Positions 24,980 to 34,427 are shown, numbered from the stretch's first letter. The stretch is DNA of 64,000 bases from Lachnospiraceae bacterium (GCA_022510685.1 JAFLTA010000003.1:1-64000); one strand, 5' to 3'. Notes: generated by a model from the letters alone, not told the origin. A program made the numbers and translations.

Positions 24980-26020
24980 ATGCAGAAAAAAAAGAGTTTA
25001 GCCTTGAATATCTTATTTATGCTGGCATTACTGGGGGCGACGTTATATATTATTTTTAAAGACCAAGACCTTTCTGAATTATGGCAGCTATTGCAAACTG
25101 CGTCTGTAAGCATGATGTTTATGGCGATGTTTTGTGCGGTCATGTATTTGATCTTGCAATCCATCTCATTGGTTGTAATACTGAAATCCCTGGGTGAAAA
25201 ATTAAAGGTACTTCCTTCGTTGCGCTATTCTTTTATAGGATTTTTGTTCAATGCCATTACACCGTCTGCCAGTGGTGGACAGCCGATGATGGTGTTGTAT
25301 ATGAAGGAGGACGGCATCAACATGGGAGCGTCTTCTGTGGCAATGCTATTCTGGACGATTATTTACAAGGTGGCATTGGTCATATTTGAAACATTTGTCC
25401 TTCTGTTTTATCATCCTTTTTTTGTGGATACGATAGGCAACTACCGTTGGCTGTTTTGGGTGGGAATGGCAGTTAATATCATTTCTATTTTTCTGTATGG
25501 TATTATTGTGTTTTCTGAAAACGGTGCCCAGTATATTGTTCGTGTGGCCATGTGGCTGTTGCATAAACTTCATATTGTGAAGCGCAGGAAACGGATTGAG
25601 AAAAAACTGGATACATTGCTTGCTTCTTATAAGGATGGGGCAGACTATATTCGCAGCCACTGGAGTACAGCAGGCACGGTATTACTGATCACTCTTTGTC
25701 AAAGAATTTTTTATTTTATGATAGCATGGTTCGTCTATCGGGCATTGGGACTTTCCGGCAGCACATTTATAGAGGTCATTATCTTACAGAGTTTGATATC
25801 TGTATGTATCGACATTTTACCGGTTCCCGGAGGCGTGGGAGCTAACGAGGGTTTTTGTGTGCTTCTTTTTCGTAAGATTATGGAAAAACGTTATGTGAAT
25901 CCGGCAATGCTGTTGAGTCGTGGTGTAAGTTTTTACGGGCTTTTGATCATGAGTGCTGTGATTACGATAGGGACGCACCTGTCCCTCATATTCAGGGACA
26001 AAAAAAGCGGAAATAAGTAG
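24980..26020 (+). CDS. Flippase-like / LPG-synthase-type transmembrane protein (paralogue 1)
   Basis: 346 aa with about eight hydrophobic segments. It carries NAITPSASGGQPMMVLYMKE and, near the C-terminus, DILPVPGGVGANEG, the two hallmark regions of the lysylphosphatidylglycerol synthase TM / UPF0104 family. The soluble aminoacyl-transfer domain of MprF is absent, so it would act as a lipid or polyprenyl-linked-substrate flippase-like protein. A paralogue lies at 28546. The first hydrophobic segment starts at residue 7. Confidence 0.88.
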   Translation: MQKKKSLALNILFMLALLGATLYIIFKDQDLSELWQLLQTASVSMMFMAMFCAVMYLILQSISLVVILKSLGEKLKVLPSLRYSFIGFLFNAITPSASGGQPMMVLYMKEDGINMGASSVAMLFWTIIYKVALVIFETFVLLFYHPFFVDTIGNYRWLFWVGMAVNIISIFLYGIIVFSENGAQYIVRVAMWLLHKLHIVKRRKRIEKKLDTLLASYKDGADYIRSHWSTAGTVLLITLCQRIFYFMIAWFVYRALGLSGSTFIEVIILQSLISVCIDILPVPGGVGANEGFCVLLFRKIMEKRYVNPAMLLSRGVSFYGLLIMSAVITIGTHLSLIFRDKKSGNK

Positions 26021-26063
26021 TGCAAATACAGAGAAATTGTACAATTTGCCAATGGGGGAAATC

Positions 26064-26732
26064 ATGGAAGGACAGACATCGGATAAGATAGGTTGCATTG
26101 TATATGAAGGCGGCACGGGAGAAATTGTTGAGAAAAAATCCCGTTTTATCGCCCAGGTGTTTCCTGTGGAGACGGAGGAGGAAACACTCCGTATTATTGA
26201 GGAGACGAAAAAGAAATACTGGGATGCCAGACACAACTGTTATGCCTATATACTGGGAGAGAGGGGAGATATCAGCCGTTGTACGGATGACGGGGAGCCT
26301 TCAGGAACAGCCGGCAGACCGATTTTGGAAGTGATGACAGGGGCGGGACTGCACAATGTTTTAGTGATTGTCACCAGATACTTTGGCGGGACGCTGCTTG
26401 GCACAGGGGGATTGGTGAAAGCCTATTCCCAGGCAACACAGGAGGGATTGGCTGCCAGTATCGTTGTGGATAAATTGACCGGCAGGAAACTTAAGATTAT
26501 AACAGATTATAACGGTGTGGGGAAACTACAGTATATATTGGCAGGAATGGAGATTACGGCAATTGACACTCAGTATGGGGAAGATGTAGTGTTTTCTGTG
26601 GCAGTACCGGAAAGCCGTTGTGGGGAACTGATTCACAAGGTGACAGAGGCAACGGCAGGACAGGCGCAAATTTCCGGACAGGATGAGAGGGTTTATTTCG
26701 GAGTTGTGCAAGGTGAGGTCATTATTTTTTGA
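26064..26732 (+). CDS. YigZ/IMPACT family protein
   Basis: 222 aa starting at the ATG after GGGGGAAATC. It has KKSRFIAQVFPV, YWDARHNCYAYILG, DDGEPSGTAGRPIL and VTRYFGGTLLGTGGLVKAY, which define the UPF0029/IMPACT N-terminal domain, plus a C-terminal ferredoxin-like UPF0029 C-terminal domain. Bacterial YigZ proteins are thought to act in translation or RNA-related regulation, but no reaction is established. The stop overlaps the start of a dispersed repeat. Confidence 0.92.
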   Translation: MEGQTSDKIGCIVYEGGTGEIVEKKSRFIAQVFPVETEEETLRIIEETKKKYWDARHNCYAYILGERGDISRCTDDGEPSGTAGRPILEVMTGAGLHNVLVIVTRYFGGTLLGTGGLVKAYSQATQEGLAASIVVDKLTGRKLKIITDYNGVGKLQYILAGMEITAIDTQYGEDVVFSVAVPESRCGELIHKVTEATAGQAQISGQDERVYFGVVQGEVIIF

Positions 26733-26821
26733 TTGAATAGGTAATTCCTCCTATTCGATTAAAAAATGCTCCGTAGACAGCTGCGCTGGCATTGGAATCG
26801 CACTGCGGCGGAATGGAAGAA
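26731..26821 (+). repeat. Composite dispersed repeat (inverted repeat plus 58-bp unit), copy B
   Basis: GATTGAATAGG ... CCTATTCGATT inverted repeat (26731-26760), then a 58-bp unit (26763-26820) that matches 13181-13238 in reverse complement with only four differences by eye. It fills the gap between the YigZ and RarA genes. The rarA frame stays open through part of it, which would misplace the rarA start. Confidence 0.78.
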
Positions 26822-26845
26822 GGGAATGAGCAGGAGTACAAGACT

Positions 26846-28168
26846 ATGGATTTATTTGATTATATGAGAGAGCAGACAAAGGAGAAGGAGTCTCCTTTAG
26901 CTTCCAGACTGCGCCCTGTTTCTTTGGAGGAGGTTGTAGGACAGGAGCATATTATAGGAAAAGATAAATTGCTTTACCGTGCCATTAAAGCGGATAAACT
27001 CAGCTCCATTATTCTGTACGGACCACCCGGTACCGGAAAGACGACTCTCGCCAAGGTGATTGCCAATACCACCAGTGCGGAGTTTATGCAGATAAATGCC
27101 ACATCTGCCGGTAAAAAGGATATGGAAGCTGTGGTCAAACAGGCGCAGGACAATGCGGGGATGTACCAAAAGAGAACAATTTTATTTGTGGACGAGATTC
27201 ACCGCTTTCACAAGGGACAACAGGATTACTTGCTACCTTTTGTGGAAGACGGAACTATCATTCTGATAGGAGCTACTACGGAGAATCCTTATTTTGAGGT
27301 GAACGGAGCGTTGCTTTCCCGTTCTGTTATTTTTGAGTTACATCCGCTTGCCAAGGAAAATATCAAGGACTTATTACTGCGTGCTGTGCAGGATACGGAG
27401 CGGGGCATGGGAAGTTACGATGTGGATTTAAAAGATGATGCACTGGAGTTTTTGGCGGACATGGCTGACGGGGATGCCAGGTCAGCACTGAATGCCATAG
27501 AGTTGGCAGTATTAACCACAGAGCGCAGTGCAAACGGTAAGATTGTGATTACGTTGGAGGTAGCAGAGGAGTGTATTCAGAAACGGGCGATACGCTACGA
27601 TAAATCCGGAGATAATCATTACGATACTATTTCTGCTTTCATCAAGAGTATGCGCGGTTCTGACCCGGATGCGGCAGTTTACTATCTGGCGCGGATGTTA
27701 AATGCCGGGGAGGATATTAAGTTTATAGCCAGAAGGATTATGATATGTGCTGCGGAGGACGTGTCTAATGCAGACCCGATGGCACTCGTTGTGGCAGTCA
27801 GTGCGGCACAGGCTGTAGAAAGAATCGGTATGCCGGAGGCGCAGATCATTTTAGCCCAGGCGGTAACTTATGTGGCAAGTGCTCCAAAGAGTAATTCGGC
27901 GGCAAATGCTATCTTTGCGGCTATGGAGGCGGTACAGAGTACCCGTATTTCCGGCGTTCCCGCTCATTTGCAGGATGCGCACTATAAAAGTGCCGGTAAA
28001 TTGGGACATGGTAAAGGATATATGTATGCCCACGACTATCCGAAACACTATGCCAAACAACAGTATTTGCCGGATGAACTGGTGGGCAAGGTGTTTTATC
28101 ATCCGGCAGACCATGGTTATGAGAAGGATATACAGGAATATTTTCGCTGGATTCATGAGGAGGAATAG
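26846..28168 (+). CDS. rarA: Replication-associated recombination protein A (RarA/MgsA)
   Basis: 440 aa from MDLFDYMREQTKEKESPLASR; AGGAG lies 9 nt upstream. An AAA+ domain has Walker A GPPGTGKTTL, Walker B LFVDEIHRF and sensor GATTENPYFEVN. SRLRPVSLEEVVGQEHI at the N-terminus and the C-terminal KYPKHY-like HDYPKHYAKQQYLPD region match RarA. It is a tetrameric ATPase at stalled replication forks, related to clamp loaders and RuvB. Confidence 0.96.
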   Translation: MDLFDYMREQTKEKESPLASRLRPVSLEEVVGQEHIIGKDKLLYRAIKADKLSSIILYGPPGTGKTTLAKVIANTTSAEFMQINATSAGKKDMEAVVKQAQDNAGMYQKRTILFVDEIHRFHKGQQDYLLPFVEDGTIILIGATTENPYFEVNGALLSRSVIFELHPLAKENIKDLLLRAVQDTERGMGSYDVDLKDDALEFLADMADGDARSALNAIELAVLTTERSANGKIVITLEVAEECIQKRAIRYDKSGDNHYDTISAFIKSMRGSDPDAAVYYLARMLNAGEDIKFIARRIMICAAEDVSNADPMALVVAVSAAQAVERIGMPEAQIILAQAVTYVASAPKSNSAANAIFAAMEAVQSTRISGVPAHLQDAHYKSAGKLGHGKGYMYAHDYPKHYAKQQYLPDELVGKVFYHPADHGYEKDIQEYFRWIHEEE

Positions 28169-28237
28169 CATCAATACAGTAAAGTCGATATAACGGTTGA
28201 GGTCGAAACAGGGTTTGGATAGGCACAATTATGCTGC
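28165..28237 (+). repeat. Possible dispersed hairpin-like sequence after rarA
   Basis: ATAGCAT at 28165 can pair with ATGCT at 28231, enclosing GAGGTCGAAACAGGGTTTGG and ATAGGCACAATT, which resembles the core at 23613. It bridges rarA's stop codon and the next ribosome binding site. Weak evidence. Confidence 0.3.
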
Positions 28238-28250
28238 ACAGGAGGTGGCA

Positions 28251-28571
28251 ATGAAACAGGTAAAACGAATTTTAGCAATTGTAGGTGTCGTTCTGATTAT
28301 CGGAATGTATGTGGTAACTTTTTTATCTGCCATATTTGTAAAATCAATGACCGGCACATTATTTATCGCCAGTGTCGTTTTGACTCTTTTTGTACCACTC
28401 CTGATATACGTGGTACAGATGGTTTATCGGATGTTTAGCAGGGAGGAACCGGTAGAAAGTTCAGAGCAGAAGAACCGGAAAGCCTTTGCAGAGGCAGCCG
28501 GCATCAATAGGAAGCAAACACAGGAGCCGGAGGAGATAGCGGAAGATGGTGCAATCAAAGAAAACATATAA
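28251..28571 (+). CDS. Small membrane protein, 106 aa
   Basis: Start at the ATG after AGGAGGTGGCA. Two hydrophobic helices (ILAIVGVVLIIGMYVVTFLSAIF and TLFIASVVLTLFVPLLIYVV) are followed by a charged cytoplasmic tail rich in Glu, Gln and Lys. No family recognised beyond generic small integral membrane proteins. Its last 26 nt overlap the next gene, so translation of the two is probably coupled and the protein may work with the flippase-like paralogue. Confidence 0.75.
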   Translation: MKQVKRILAIVGVVLIIGMYVVTFLSAIFVKSMTGTLFIASVVLTLFVPLLIYVVQMVYRMFSREEPVESSEQKNRKAFAEAAGINRKQTQEPEEIAEDGAIKENI

Positions 28572-29592
28572 AAAAATATTGTTAGAGGGACTTTTTTTGA
28601 TTGGAATACTGGCACTTACCCTATACTCGGTTTTTCATGAGGAGAATCCTGTGGAAATCTGGGGGTATCTGGAACAGGCACAAATCGGGTATTTACTATT
28701 TGCAGTATTTCTTGTCATCATATTTATTCTATGTGAGTCAGTTATTATATGGTATTTGATGCATACAGTAGGACAAAAAGTAGTATTTATCCATTGCTGC
28801 CTGTATTCTTTTGTAGGCTTTTTCTTTAGTGCCATCACACCTTCTGCTTCAGGCGGACAGCCGGCACAGTTGTATTTTATGAAAAAAGATAAGCTGCCAC
28901 TGGCGATATCCACACTCATACTGATGGTGGTAACGATTACATACAAAGCGGTGCTTATCGTATTGGGCGTGGCAGTGCTCATATTTCGCCCGTCTGCAGT
29001 TATGTATTATCTGCAACCGGTCATGGCATGGTGTTATCTGGGCATTATATTAAATGTGATATGTGTTTGGGGTATGCTTGCGTTGGTGTTTCGTCCGGAG
29101 CTGATGTATCGTTTGGCGCAAGGTGTGATTGATGTGCCGGTGCGTTTGTTTCATTGGAGGAGTGGCAAAAAATATTTGGAGAGGCTTGACCGTGCAATGG
29201 GAAAGTATAGTCAGGCAGCAGTATATTTTAGGAATCACAAAAGAGTAGTGCTGAACGTATTTGTCATTACCTGTTTTCAGAGAGCCTGCCTGTTTTTGGT
29301 AACGGCAGTAGCCTGTCGCTCTTTGGGGATTACAGAGGGAAGCATAGGTATGCTCGTAATCCTGCAGGGAATGATTTCTGTGGCAGTGGATATGTTGCCT
29401 TTGCCGGGAGGGATGGGAATTACAGAAGTTTTGTTTTTGTGTATTTTCACCCCGCTGTGTGGGGAAAATCTGACACTTCCGGTATTGATTTTGAGTCGTG
29501 GAATTAGTTATTATACGCAGGTCGGAATTTGTGGTATAATGACAGCATATGCCTATATAAGTGCATCGGTAAAAGGCGGTTACAAAGCTTGA
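28546..29592 (+). CDS. Flippase-like / LPG-synthase-type transmembrane protein (paralogue 2)
   Basis: 348 aa, the same architecture as the protein at 24980: SAITPSASGGQPAQLYFMKK in the middle and DMLPLPGGMGITE near the C-terminus, about eight membrane segments, and no soluble aminoacyltransferase domain. The two paralogues are 2.5 kb apart with YigZ and rarA between. Its overlap with the small membrane protein gene, and pssA 39 nt downstream, place it in a membrane-lipid context. Confidence 0.87.
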   Translation: MVQSKKTYKKILLEGLFLIGILALTLYSVFHEENPVEIWGYLEQAQIGYLLFAVFLVIIFILCESVIIWYLMHTVGQKVVFIHCCLYSFVGFFFSAITPSASGGQPAQLYFMKKDKLPLAISTLILMVVTITYKAVLIVLGVAVLIFRPSAVMYYLQPVMAWCYLGIILNVICVWGMLALVFRPELMYRLAQGVIDVPVRLFHWRSGKKYLERLDRAMGKYSQAAVYFRNHKRVVLNVFVITCFQRACLFLVTAVACRSLGITEGSIGMLVILQGMISVAVDMLPLPGGMGITEVLFLCIFTPLCGENLTLPVLILSRGISYYTQVGICGIMTAYAYISASVKGGYKA

Positions 29593-29631
29593 CACGAGGT
29601 GATAAAGCTGTGACCATGGAGGGAGAATAAA

Positions 29632-30342
29632 ATGAAAAAGATACCATTAATCGGAGTGTTTGACTACACGGTAGTAGTCACTTATATGAGTCTGGTGATT
29701 TCTTTGGTGGGAATGTCATTAGCAATTGAAGGGAGCTTTCGTTCGGCAGTGTTTTGTCTGGCTCTCTCAGGTGTGTGTGATATGTTTGACGGAAAAATTG
29801 CCCGCAGTAAGAAAAACCGGACAGATAGGGAAAAAGCATTTGGGATACAAATTGACTCGCTGTGCGATAGTATTTGTTTCGGTATATTTCCGGCAATGAT
29901 TTGTTATCTTATGGGTGTAAGAGGGCTGTTAGGCTGGATGTGCATTTCTTATTATTCTATTTGCGGTGTCATTCGTCTGGCGTATTTTAATGTGCTGGAG
30001 TCAGAGAGGCAGCATATGGAAGATGGCGAGAACCGTTATTTTCATGGTGTTCCCATTACTTCAATTGCCATTATTCTGCCTATGGTATTTTTGATACACA
30101 TGGTGTTGGATGATAAGGTATTTCTTATTTTATTATATGCAATGCTGCTGATTGTCGGCTCTTTATTTATCCTGGATATTAGAGTAAAAAAACCCAGCAT
30201 TATCACTCTCGTCCTCATGGTGCTTCTTGGGTGGGTAGCAGTGTTTATGGTAGTGATGTATTCTAAATTACGCGTTCCGAAAATGCATTTTCCGCAGACA
30301 CCGTTTCATGACTGGTTTGTCAAATATTTTATAAGCGGATAA
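29632..30342 (+). CDS. pssA: CDP-diacylglycerol--serine O-phosphatidyltransferase
   Basis: 236 aa integral membrane protein. The CDP-alcohol phosphatidyltransferase signature D-G-x2-A-R-x8+-G-x3-D-x3-D is visible: FDGKIARSKK followed by FGIQIDSLCD. HGVPITSIAI also fits bacterial PssA. It makes phosphatidylserine from CDP-diacylglycerol and serine. Phosphatidylserine decarboxylase is encoded next, giving a pss-psd module for phosphatidylethanolamine. GGAGGGAG ribosome binding site. Confidence 0.93.
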   Translation: MKKIPLIGVFDYTVVVTYMSLVISLVGMSLAIEGSFRSAVFCLALSGVCDMFDGKIARSKKNRTDREKAFGIQIDSLCDSICFGIFPAMICYLMGVRGLLGWMCISYYSICGVIRLAYFNVLESERQHMEDGENRYFHGVPITSIAIILPMVFLIHMVLDDKVFLILLYAMLLIVGSLFILDIRVKKPSIITLVLMVLLGWVAVFMVVMYSKLRVPKMHFPQTPFHDWFVKYFISG

Positions 30343-30442
30343 ACGATATTCTGCGATATGAAGATGCTGTAGAAATCACGTGAAAATCAGAGTATGTAGA
30401 ATGCTCTATCAGTGGGAAACAGAGAAATGGAGATGGAGTGCC

Positions 30443-31312
30443 ATGTATCGGGATAGACAGGGAAGGGAAATAAAGGGAAATGAGGGACAGGATTATATTT
30501 TAGACAAATTATATCGCTCGCTGCCGGGAAAGGTGCTTTTGCCTTTGCTGATATCTCCGCCTGTATCTGCTATGGCAGGAAAATTTTTTGACTCCGGGTT
30601 GTCTGCATTCATGGTATCTGGTTTTGTTAAGCGTAATCACATTGATTTGGGTCTGTATAAAAAACAAAAATTTAATAGTTATAATGACTTTTTTACGAGG
30701 GAGATTCGTGAGGGAGAGCGGGAATTTGATTGGAAACCGGAGGCTTTTTGTGCTCCCTGTGATAGTAAATTGTCAGTATATTCAATATCTAAAGACTCTG
30801 AGTTTTCCATTAAATCTATGAATTACACGATGGAAAGTCTGACACGCAGCAGGCGCATTGCACGGCAGTATGAGGGGGGATTGCTTCTTGTGTTTCGATT
30901 GACAGTAGACGATTATCATCATTATGCCTATGTGGACGACGGTGTGGTGACAAGAAATTATCACATTCCGGGAGTATTTCATACAGTAAATCCTCTTGCA
31001 GGGGAGTTATATCCCATTTACAGAGAAAATACAAGGCAGTTTTCTATTATGCGCAGTACACATTTTGGAAATGTGTTGATGATGGAGGTGGGTGCACTGC
31101 TGGTAGGAAGAATATGCAACTTCATTGATGGCGACGGAAAGACATCAGTGGTTCGGGGACAGGAAAAGGGAATGTTTGAATTTGGCGGTTCTACGGTAAT
31201 TCTTGCTGTGGAAAAGGACAGAATTCGCATAGACGATGATATTTTGCGAAATTCAGATGAGGGCATAGAGACCATTGTAAAACAGGGTGAACGAATAGGA
31301 ACTGCCATTTGA
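30443..31312 (+). CDS. psd: Phosphatidylserine decarboxylase proenzyme
   Basis: 289 aa from MYRDRQGREI, about 5 nt after GGAG; the frame is open 21 codons further upstream. VFRLTVDDYHHYAYVDDG contains the catalytic Asp/His pair. FGGSTVIL near residue 250 is the self-cleavage site (G-S-T), whose Ser becomes the pyruvoyl group of the alpha subunit. It converts phosphatidylserine to phosphatidylethanolamine at the membrane. Long form typical of Clostridia (psd type II). Confidence 0.94.
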   Translation: MYRDRQGREIKGNEGQDYILDKLYRSLPGKVLLPLLISPPVSAMAGKFFDSGLSAFMVSGFVKRNHIDLGLYKKQKFNSYNDFFTREIREGEREFDWKPEAFCAPCDSKLSVYSISKDSEFSIKSMNYTMESLTRSRRIARQYEGGLLLVFRLTVDDYHHYAYVDDGVVTRNYHIPGVFHTVNPLAGELYPIYRENTRQFSIMRSTHFGNVLMMEVGALLVGRICNFIDGDGKTSVVRGQEKGMFEFGGSTVILAVEKDRIRIDDDILRNSDEGIETIVKQGERIGTAI

Positions 31313-31377
31313 ATGATAGGTACATAAGTGAAATCCGGGTGCTTCCCGTACAGATAAGACGAAAGGAACAATGCAGA

Positions 31378-32787
31378 TTGAATACACCAATTTTTGATTT
31401 TGTTTCGGAATATACCCAAAAGAACGCCAGCAGGATGCATATGCCGGGGCATAAGGGAAATGCATTTTTAGGGTGTGAGTCCATGGATATTACAGAGATT
31501 CCCGGTGCGGATGTGTTACACCATGCCACGGGAATTATTCGGGAGAGCGAAGAAACGGTGGCCTCTCTTTTTGGGAGTGGTGCCACTTTTTTTTCTACGG
31601 AAGGGTCTTCACTATGTATCAAGGCGATGTTAGATGCACTTGTGCAGGCGGCATACGGAAAAGAGATTTGTCCGGTAATAGTCGCGGCGAGAAATATACA
31701 CCGCTCTATGGTGGATGCCTGTGCACTGTTGGATTTGGACATCCGGTTTGTGAAGGGCTCAAATCCCCGGCATATTTGTACGAGCCGTCTGACTCCGGAA
31801 AATCTGCATAGGGAATTATCGGTTATGGATAAAAGACCGCTGGGGGTTTATGTGACTTCGCCGGATTATTTGGGAGAAATGCAGGATATTGCCGGACTGG
31901 CAAGAGTTTGTCGGGAGTTTTGTGTGCCGCTTGTAGTTGACAATGCCCACGGTGCTTATTTGCGTTTTCTGGAGCCTTCCCGTCATCCCATAACACTGGG
32001 AGCGGCAATGTGTTGTGATTCAGCCCATAAGACACTGCCGGTACTTACAGGGGGGGCGTATCTGCATGTGGCGGAGGAGTTTGTAAAAGATTTTGCATGG
32101 AGAATTCCCGGGGGAATGGCATTGTTTGGCTCCACCAGCCCATCGTACCTGCTATTACAGTCTTTGGATTTGTGTAACCGATATTTGGCAGATGGATACA
32201 GGGAACGTTTGAAATTGTTCGTGGCACGTCTGGAGCAATGTCGTAACCATATGCAGCAGTGTGGCTTTGTCATCCGTGAGTCGGAAGCGTTAAAGATTAC
32301 CATTGAGGCAGCAAATATGGGAGTTTCCGGAGAGAGTCTGGCAGAAAAGCTTCGGGTGGCAGGTATAGAATGTGAGTATAGCGACAGGGATTATGTGGTG
32401 TTGATGCTTACGCCGGAAAACACGGAGGAAGATATACAACGATTGGAACGTTTTGCGGATGCATATAGGGAGAAAGGTTGTTATACGGATTCCCGACAGT
32501 CTGTCAATAGAGAAGTAAAAGAGAAATGTCAAGAGGGCTCTCCGAGTCCCGCAACCCTATATATGGGAGAAGTGACTAGAGCTTGTTCTATTCGGGAGGC
32601 GGTGTTTGCACCCGGTGAGGAAATACCGGTGGAGGAGGCGGTAGGACGTATTTTGGGAGCTGAGACAGTGTCCTGTCCACCAGCCATACCCATTGCGATT
32701 TGCGGGGAGAGGATTACGCATGAGATGGTCAGGTTGTTTCAGCGTTATGGAATTTCTACTGTGACAGTGCTTAAGGGGAGTAGTTGA
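31378..32787 (+). CDS. Orn/Lys/Arg decarboxylase family PLP enzyme
   Basis: About 469 aa if it starts at the TTG at 31378 (NTPIFDFVSEYTQ), which follows AAAGGA; a TTG at 31309 overlapping the psd stop is the alternative. The fold-type I core has RMHMPGHKGN, the FFSTEGSSLCIKAML cofactor region, VDNAHGA and the PLP lysine in SAHKTLPVLTGG. The C-terminal small domain ends RYGISTVTVLKG. Short members lack the N-terminal wing of inducible decarboxylases; B. subtilis SpeA and YaaO are comparable. Substrate undetermined (Arg or Lys most likely). Confidence 0.87.
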   Translation: MNTPIFDFVSEYTQKNASRMHMPGHKGNAFLGCESMDITEIPGADVLHHATGIIRESEETVASLFGSGATFFSTEGSSLCIKAMLDALVQAAYGKEICPVIVAARNIHRSMVDACALLDLDIRFVKGSNPRHICTSRLTPENLHRELSVMDKRPLGVYVTSPDYLGEMQDIAGLARVCREFCVPLVVDNAHGAYLRFLEPSRHPITLGAAMCCDSAHKTLPVLTGGAYLHVAEEFVKDFAWRIPGGMALFGSTSPSYLLLQSLDLCNRYLADGYRERLKLFVARLEQCRNHMQQCGFVIRESEALKITIEAANMGVSGESLAEKLRVAGIECEYSDRDYVVLMLTPENTEEDIQRLERFADAYREKGCYTDSRQSVNREVKEKCQEGSPSPATLYMGEVTRACSIREAVFAPGEEIPVEEAVGRILGAETVSCPPAIPIAICGERITHEMVRLFQRYGISTVTVLKGSS

Positions 32788-32812
32788 TGAAAAACCATTG
32801 GCATTGTATAAT
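32784..32812 (+). promoter_or_regulatory. Promoter of the glycosyltransferase gene
   Basis: TTGATG (32784-32789) and TATAAT (32807-32812) with a 17-bp spacer. The -35 overlaps the stop codon of the upstream decarboxylase gene, which separates the two transcription units. Confidence 0.65.
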
Positions 32813-32879
32813 ACATTTGATATATGGTTCATCGAAAACAAGATTATAGAAAGAATGTTTGAAGGAGGTATTACTTGGT

Positions 32880-34379
32880 ATGCTTGCAAAGAAGCTAAGT
32901 GTTATTATTCCATGCTATAATGCAGAAAATATTATTGAGCGTTGCTTGAATTCTCTGGTAAATCAGACTTTGGGTTTGGAAAATATGGAAATCATATTAG
33001 TGAATGATGCTTCTACAGATGGGACATTACAGATATTAAAAGCATGGGAAGAGAAATATCCGGATAGCATTTTGTTGATTGACAGTACTGTGAATATGAA
33101 GACAGGAGGAGCCAGAAATCTGGGTATCCAACATGCTAGTGGAGAATATATCGGATTTGTGGATAATGATGACTGGGTTGATGAGACGATGTACGAAAAG
33201 GCATATTCAGCAGCTAAAAAACATAACTGTGATGTTGTAGGTGTGTTATATGCCAGAGAACTGGAGAATGGTTATCGTTTTCCATTTGCTATGCCAAAGG
33301 GAAAGAAAAATGTGCCGGTGGATGCAACGAAACCCATACCGGATGGAGTTTCCCCATTGCCGGGAGAAGTCTGGTCTAAAATATACCGCAAATCTCTCTT
33401 GGTAGACAACGATTTGTATTTTCCGGAGGGATTATCTTATCCAGAGAATTATTGGGCTCTATTACTGAAGTATTATATAAAATCCTATTATGTTGTGGAC
33501 GAGATATTGTATCACTATATCCAGTATGAGAATTCGATTATTGTGTCAGGAAATTTAGATCATATACTGGATCGTCTGGAGATTCAAATAAGATTATTGC
33601 AGGAAATCAGCAAACGGGGATTGGCAGATATTAATGACTCTAATATTAAAAAAAATTTTCTCCATCTATATTACGTCAACACTTTACATCTGATTTTTAT
33701 GAGGGAGCAGTCTGCCATACCGTATGAAATATGCAATCAAATGAAAGAAGAAGTTTTGAATATATACCCCCAATATTACGAAGATAATTTTGTCAAGCAA
33801 TACTGTTGTAAAGATAATGCTTTCGCTTTTTTGTTACGTACTTTGGAATATAAAATGACAAATGATCTGTGGGATAAGGCTGCCGAGGTTTATCCGGATG
33901 AAACATATGACCTGTCCATATTTTTGCATGCGGAAAAAGAAGAAAAGGTACAGGGAACTCTGGAAAACCGGGAAGTATTTAAGTTGGGATACCTTCTTTT
34001 TAGAGAGATGCAAAGTATTCTATCTGAGTTTCATCAAATATTATATCAAGAATATTTAAACGCCGGGAAATTGAACACCAGCCGGGTGAAAGCCATATGG
34101 CAGCATTATGAGGACATGATACTGCAGCGCGTGGAAGAAGCGGGAATGATTGAAGATGTAGTTCGGGAGAATTATCATTTGGAACAGAAATTTTATCGAC
34201 TGGATGGATTGGAACGATTATGGAAGGAATCTCTTTCTGCTTTTGACAGAGGAGAGACAGAAAGTAGTATTTCCATTTTAATAAAATTACAACAATTTTT
34301 GGTTATGTCGCAGGATTTATATCAGGGCGTTTGGTGCAGGAATGAATTAATTGATTTATCCGATGATCTAGAGCAATAA
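32880..34379 (+). CDS. Family 2 glycosyltransferase with long helical C-terminus
   Basis: 500 aa from the ATG at 32880, after AAGGAGGT with a long spacer. GT-A domain in residues 1-230: LSVIIPCYNAENIIERCL, LVNDASTDGT, GARNLGIQHASGEYIGF and VDNDDWVDE with the metal-binding Asp residues. The remaining 270 residues are helical, with an aromatic-rich middle and Glu/Leu-rich end, and are not a second GT domain that I recognise. No membrane segment. It probably transfers a sugar to a surface polymer or glycoprotein. AT-richer than its neighbours and with its own promoter, so it may have been acquired. Confidence 0.85.
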   Translation: MLAKKLSVIIPCYNAENIIERCLNSLVNQTLGLENMEIILVNDASTDGTLQILKAWEEKYPDSILLIDSTVNMKTGGARNLGIQHASGEYIGFVDNDDWVDETMYEKAYSAAKKHNCDVVGVLYARELENGYRFPFAMPKGKKNVPVDATKPIPDGVSPLPGEVWSKIYRKSLLVDNDLYFPEGLSYPENYWALLLKYYIKSYYVVDEILYHYIQYENSIIVSGNLDHILDRLEIQIRLLQEISKRGLADINDSNIKKNFLHLYYVNTLHLIFMREQSAIPYEICNQMKEEVLNIYPQYYEDNFVKQYCCKDNAFAFLLRTLEYKMTNDLWDKAAEVYPDETYDLSIFLHAEKEEKVQGTLENREVFKLGYLLFREMQSILSEFHQILYQEYLNAGKLNTSRVKAIWQHYEDMILQRVEEAGMIEDVVRENYHLEQKFYRLDGLERLWKESLSAFDRGETESSISILIKLQQFLVMSQDLYQGVWCRNELIDLSDDLEQ

Positions 34380-34427
34380 CAGTAAATTGAATTATTAGAC
34401 AAGCTTTTACCTGGAAGGCATCTGTGC

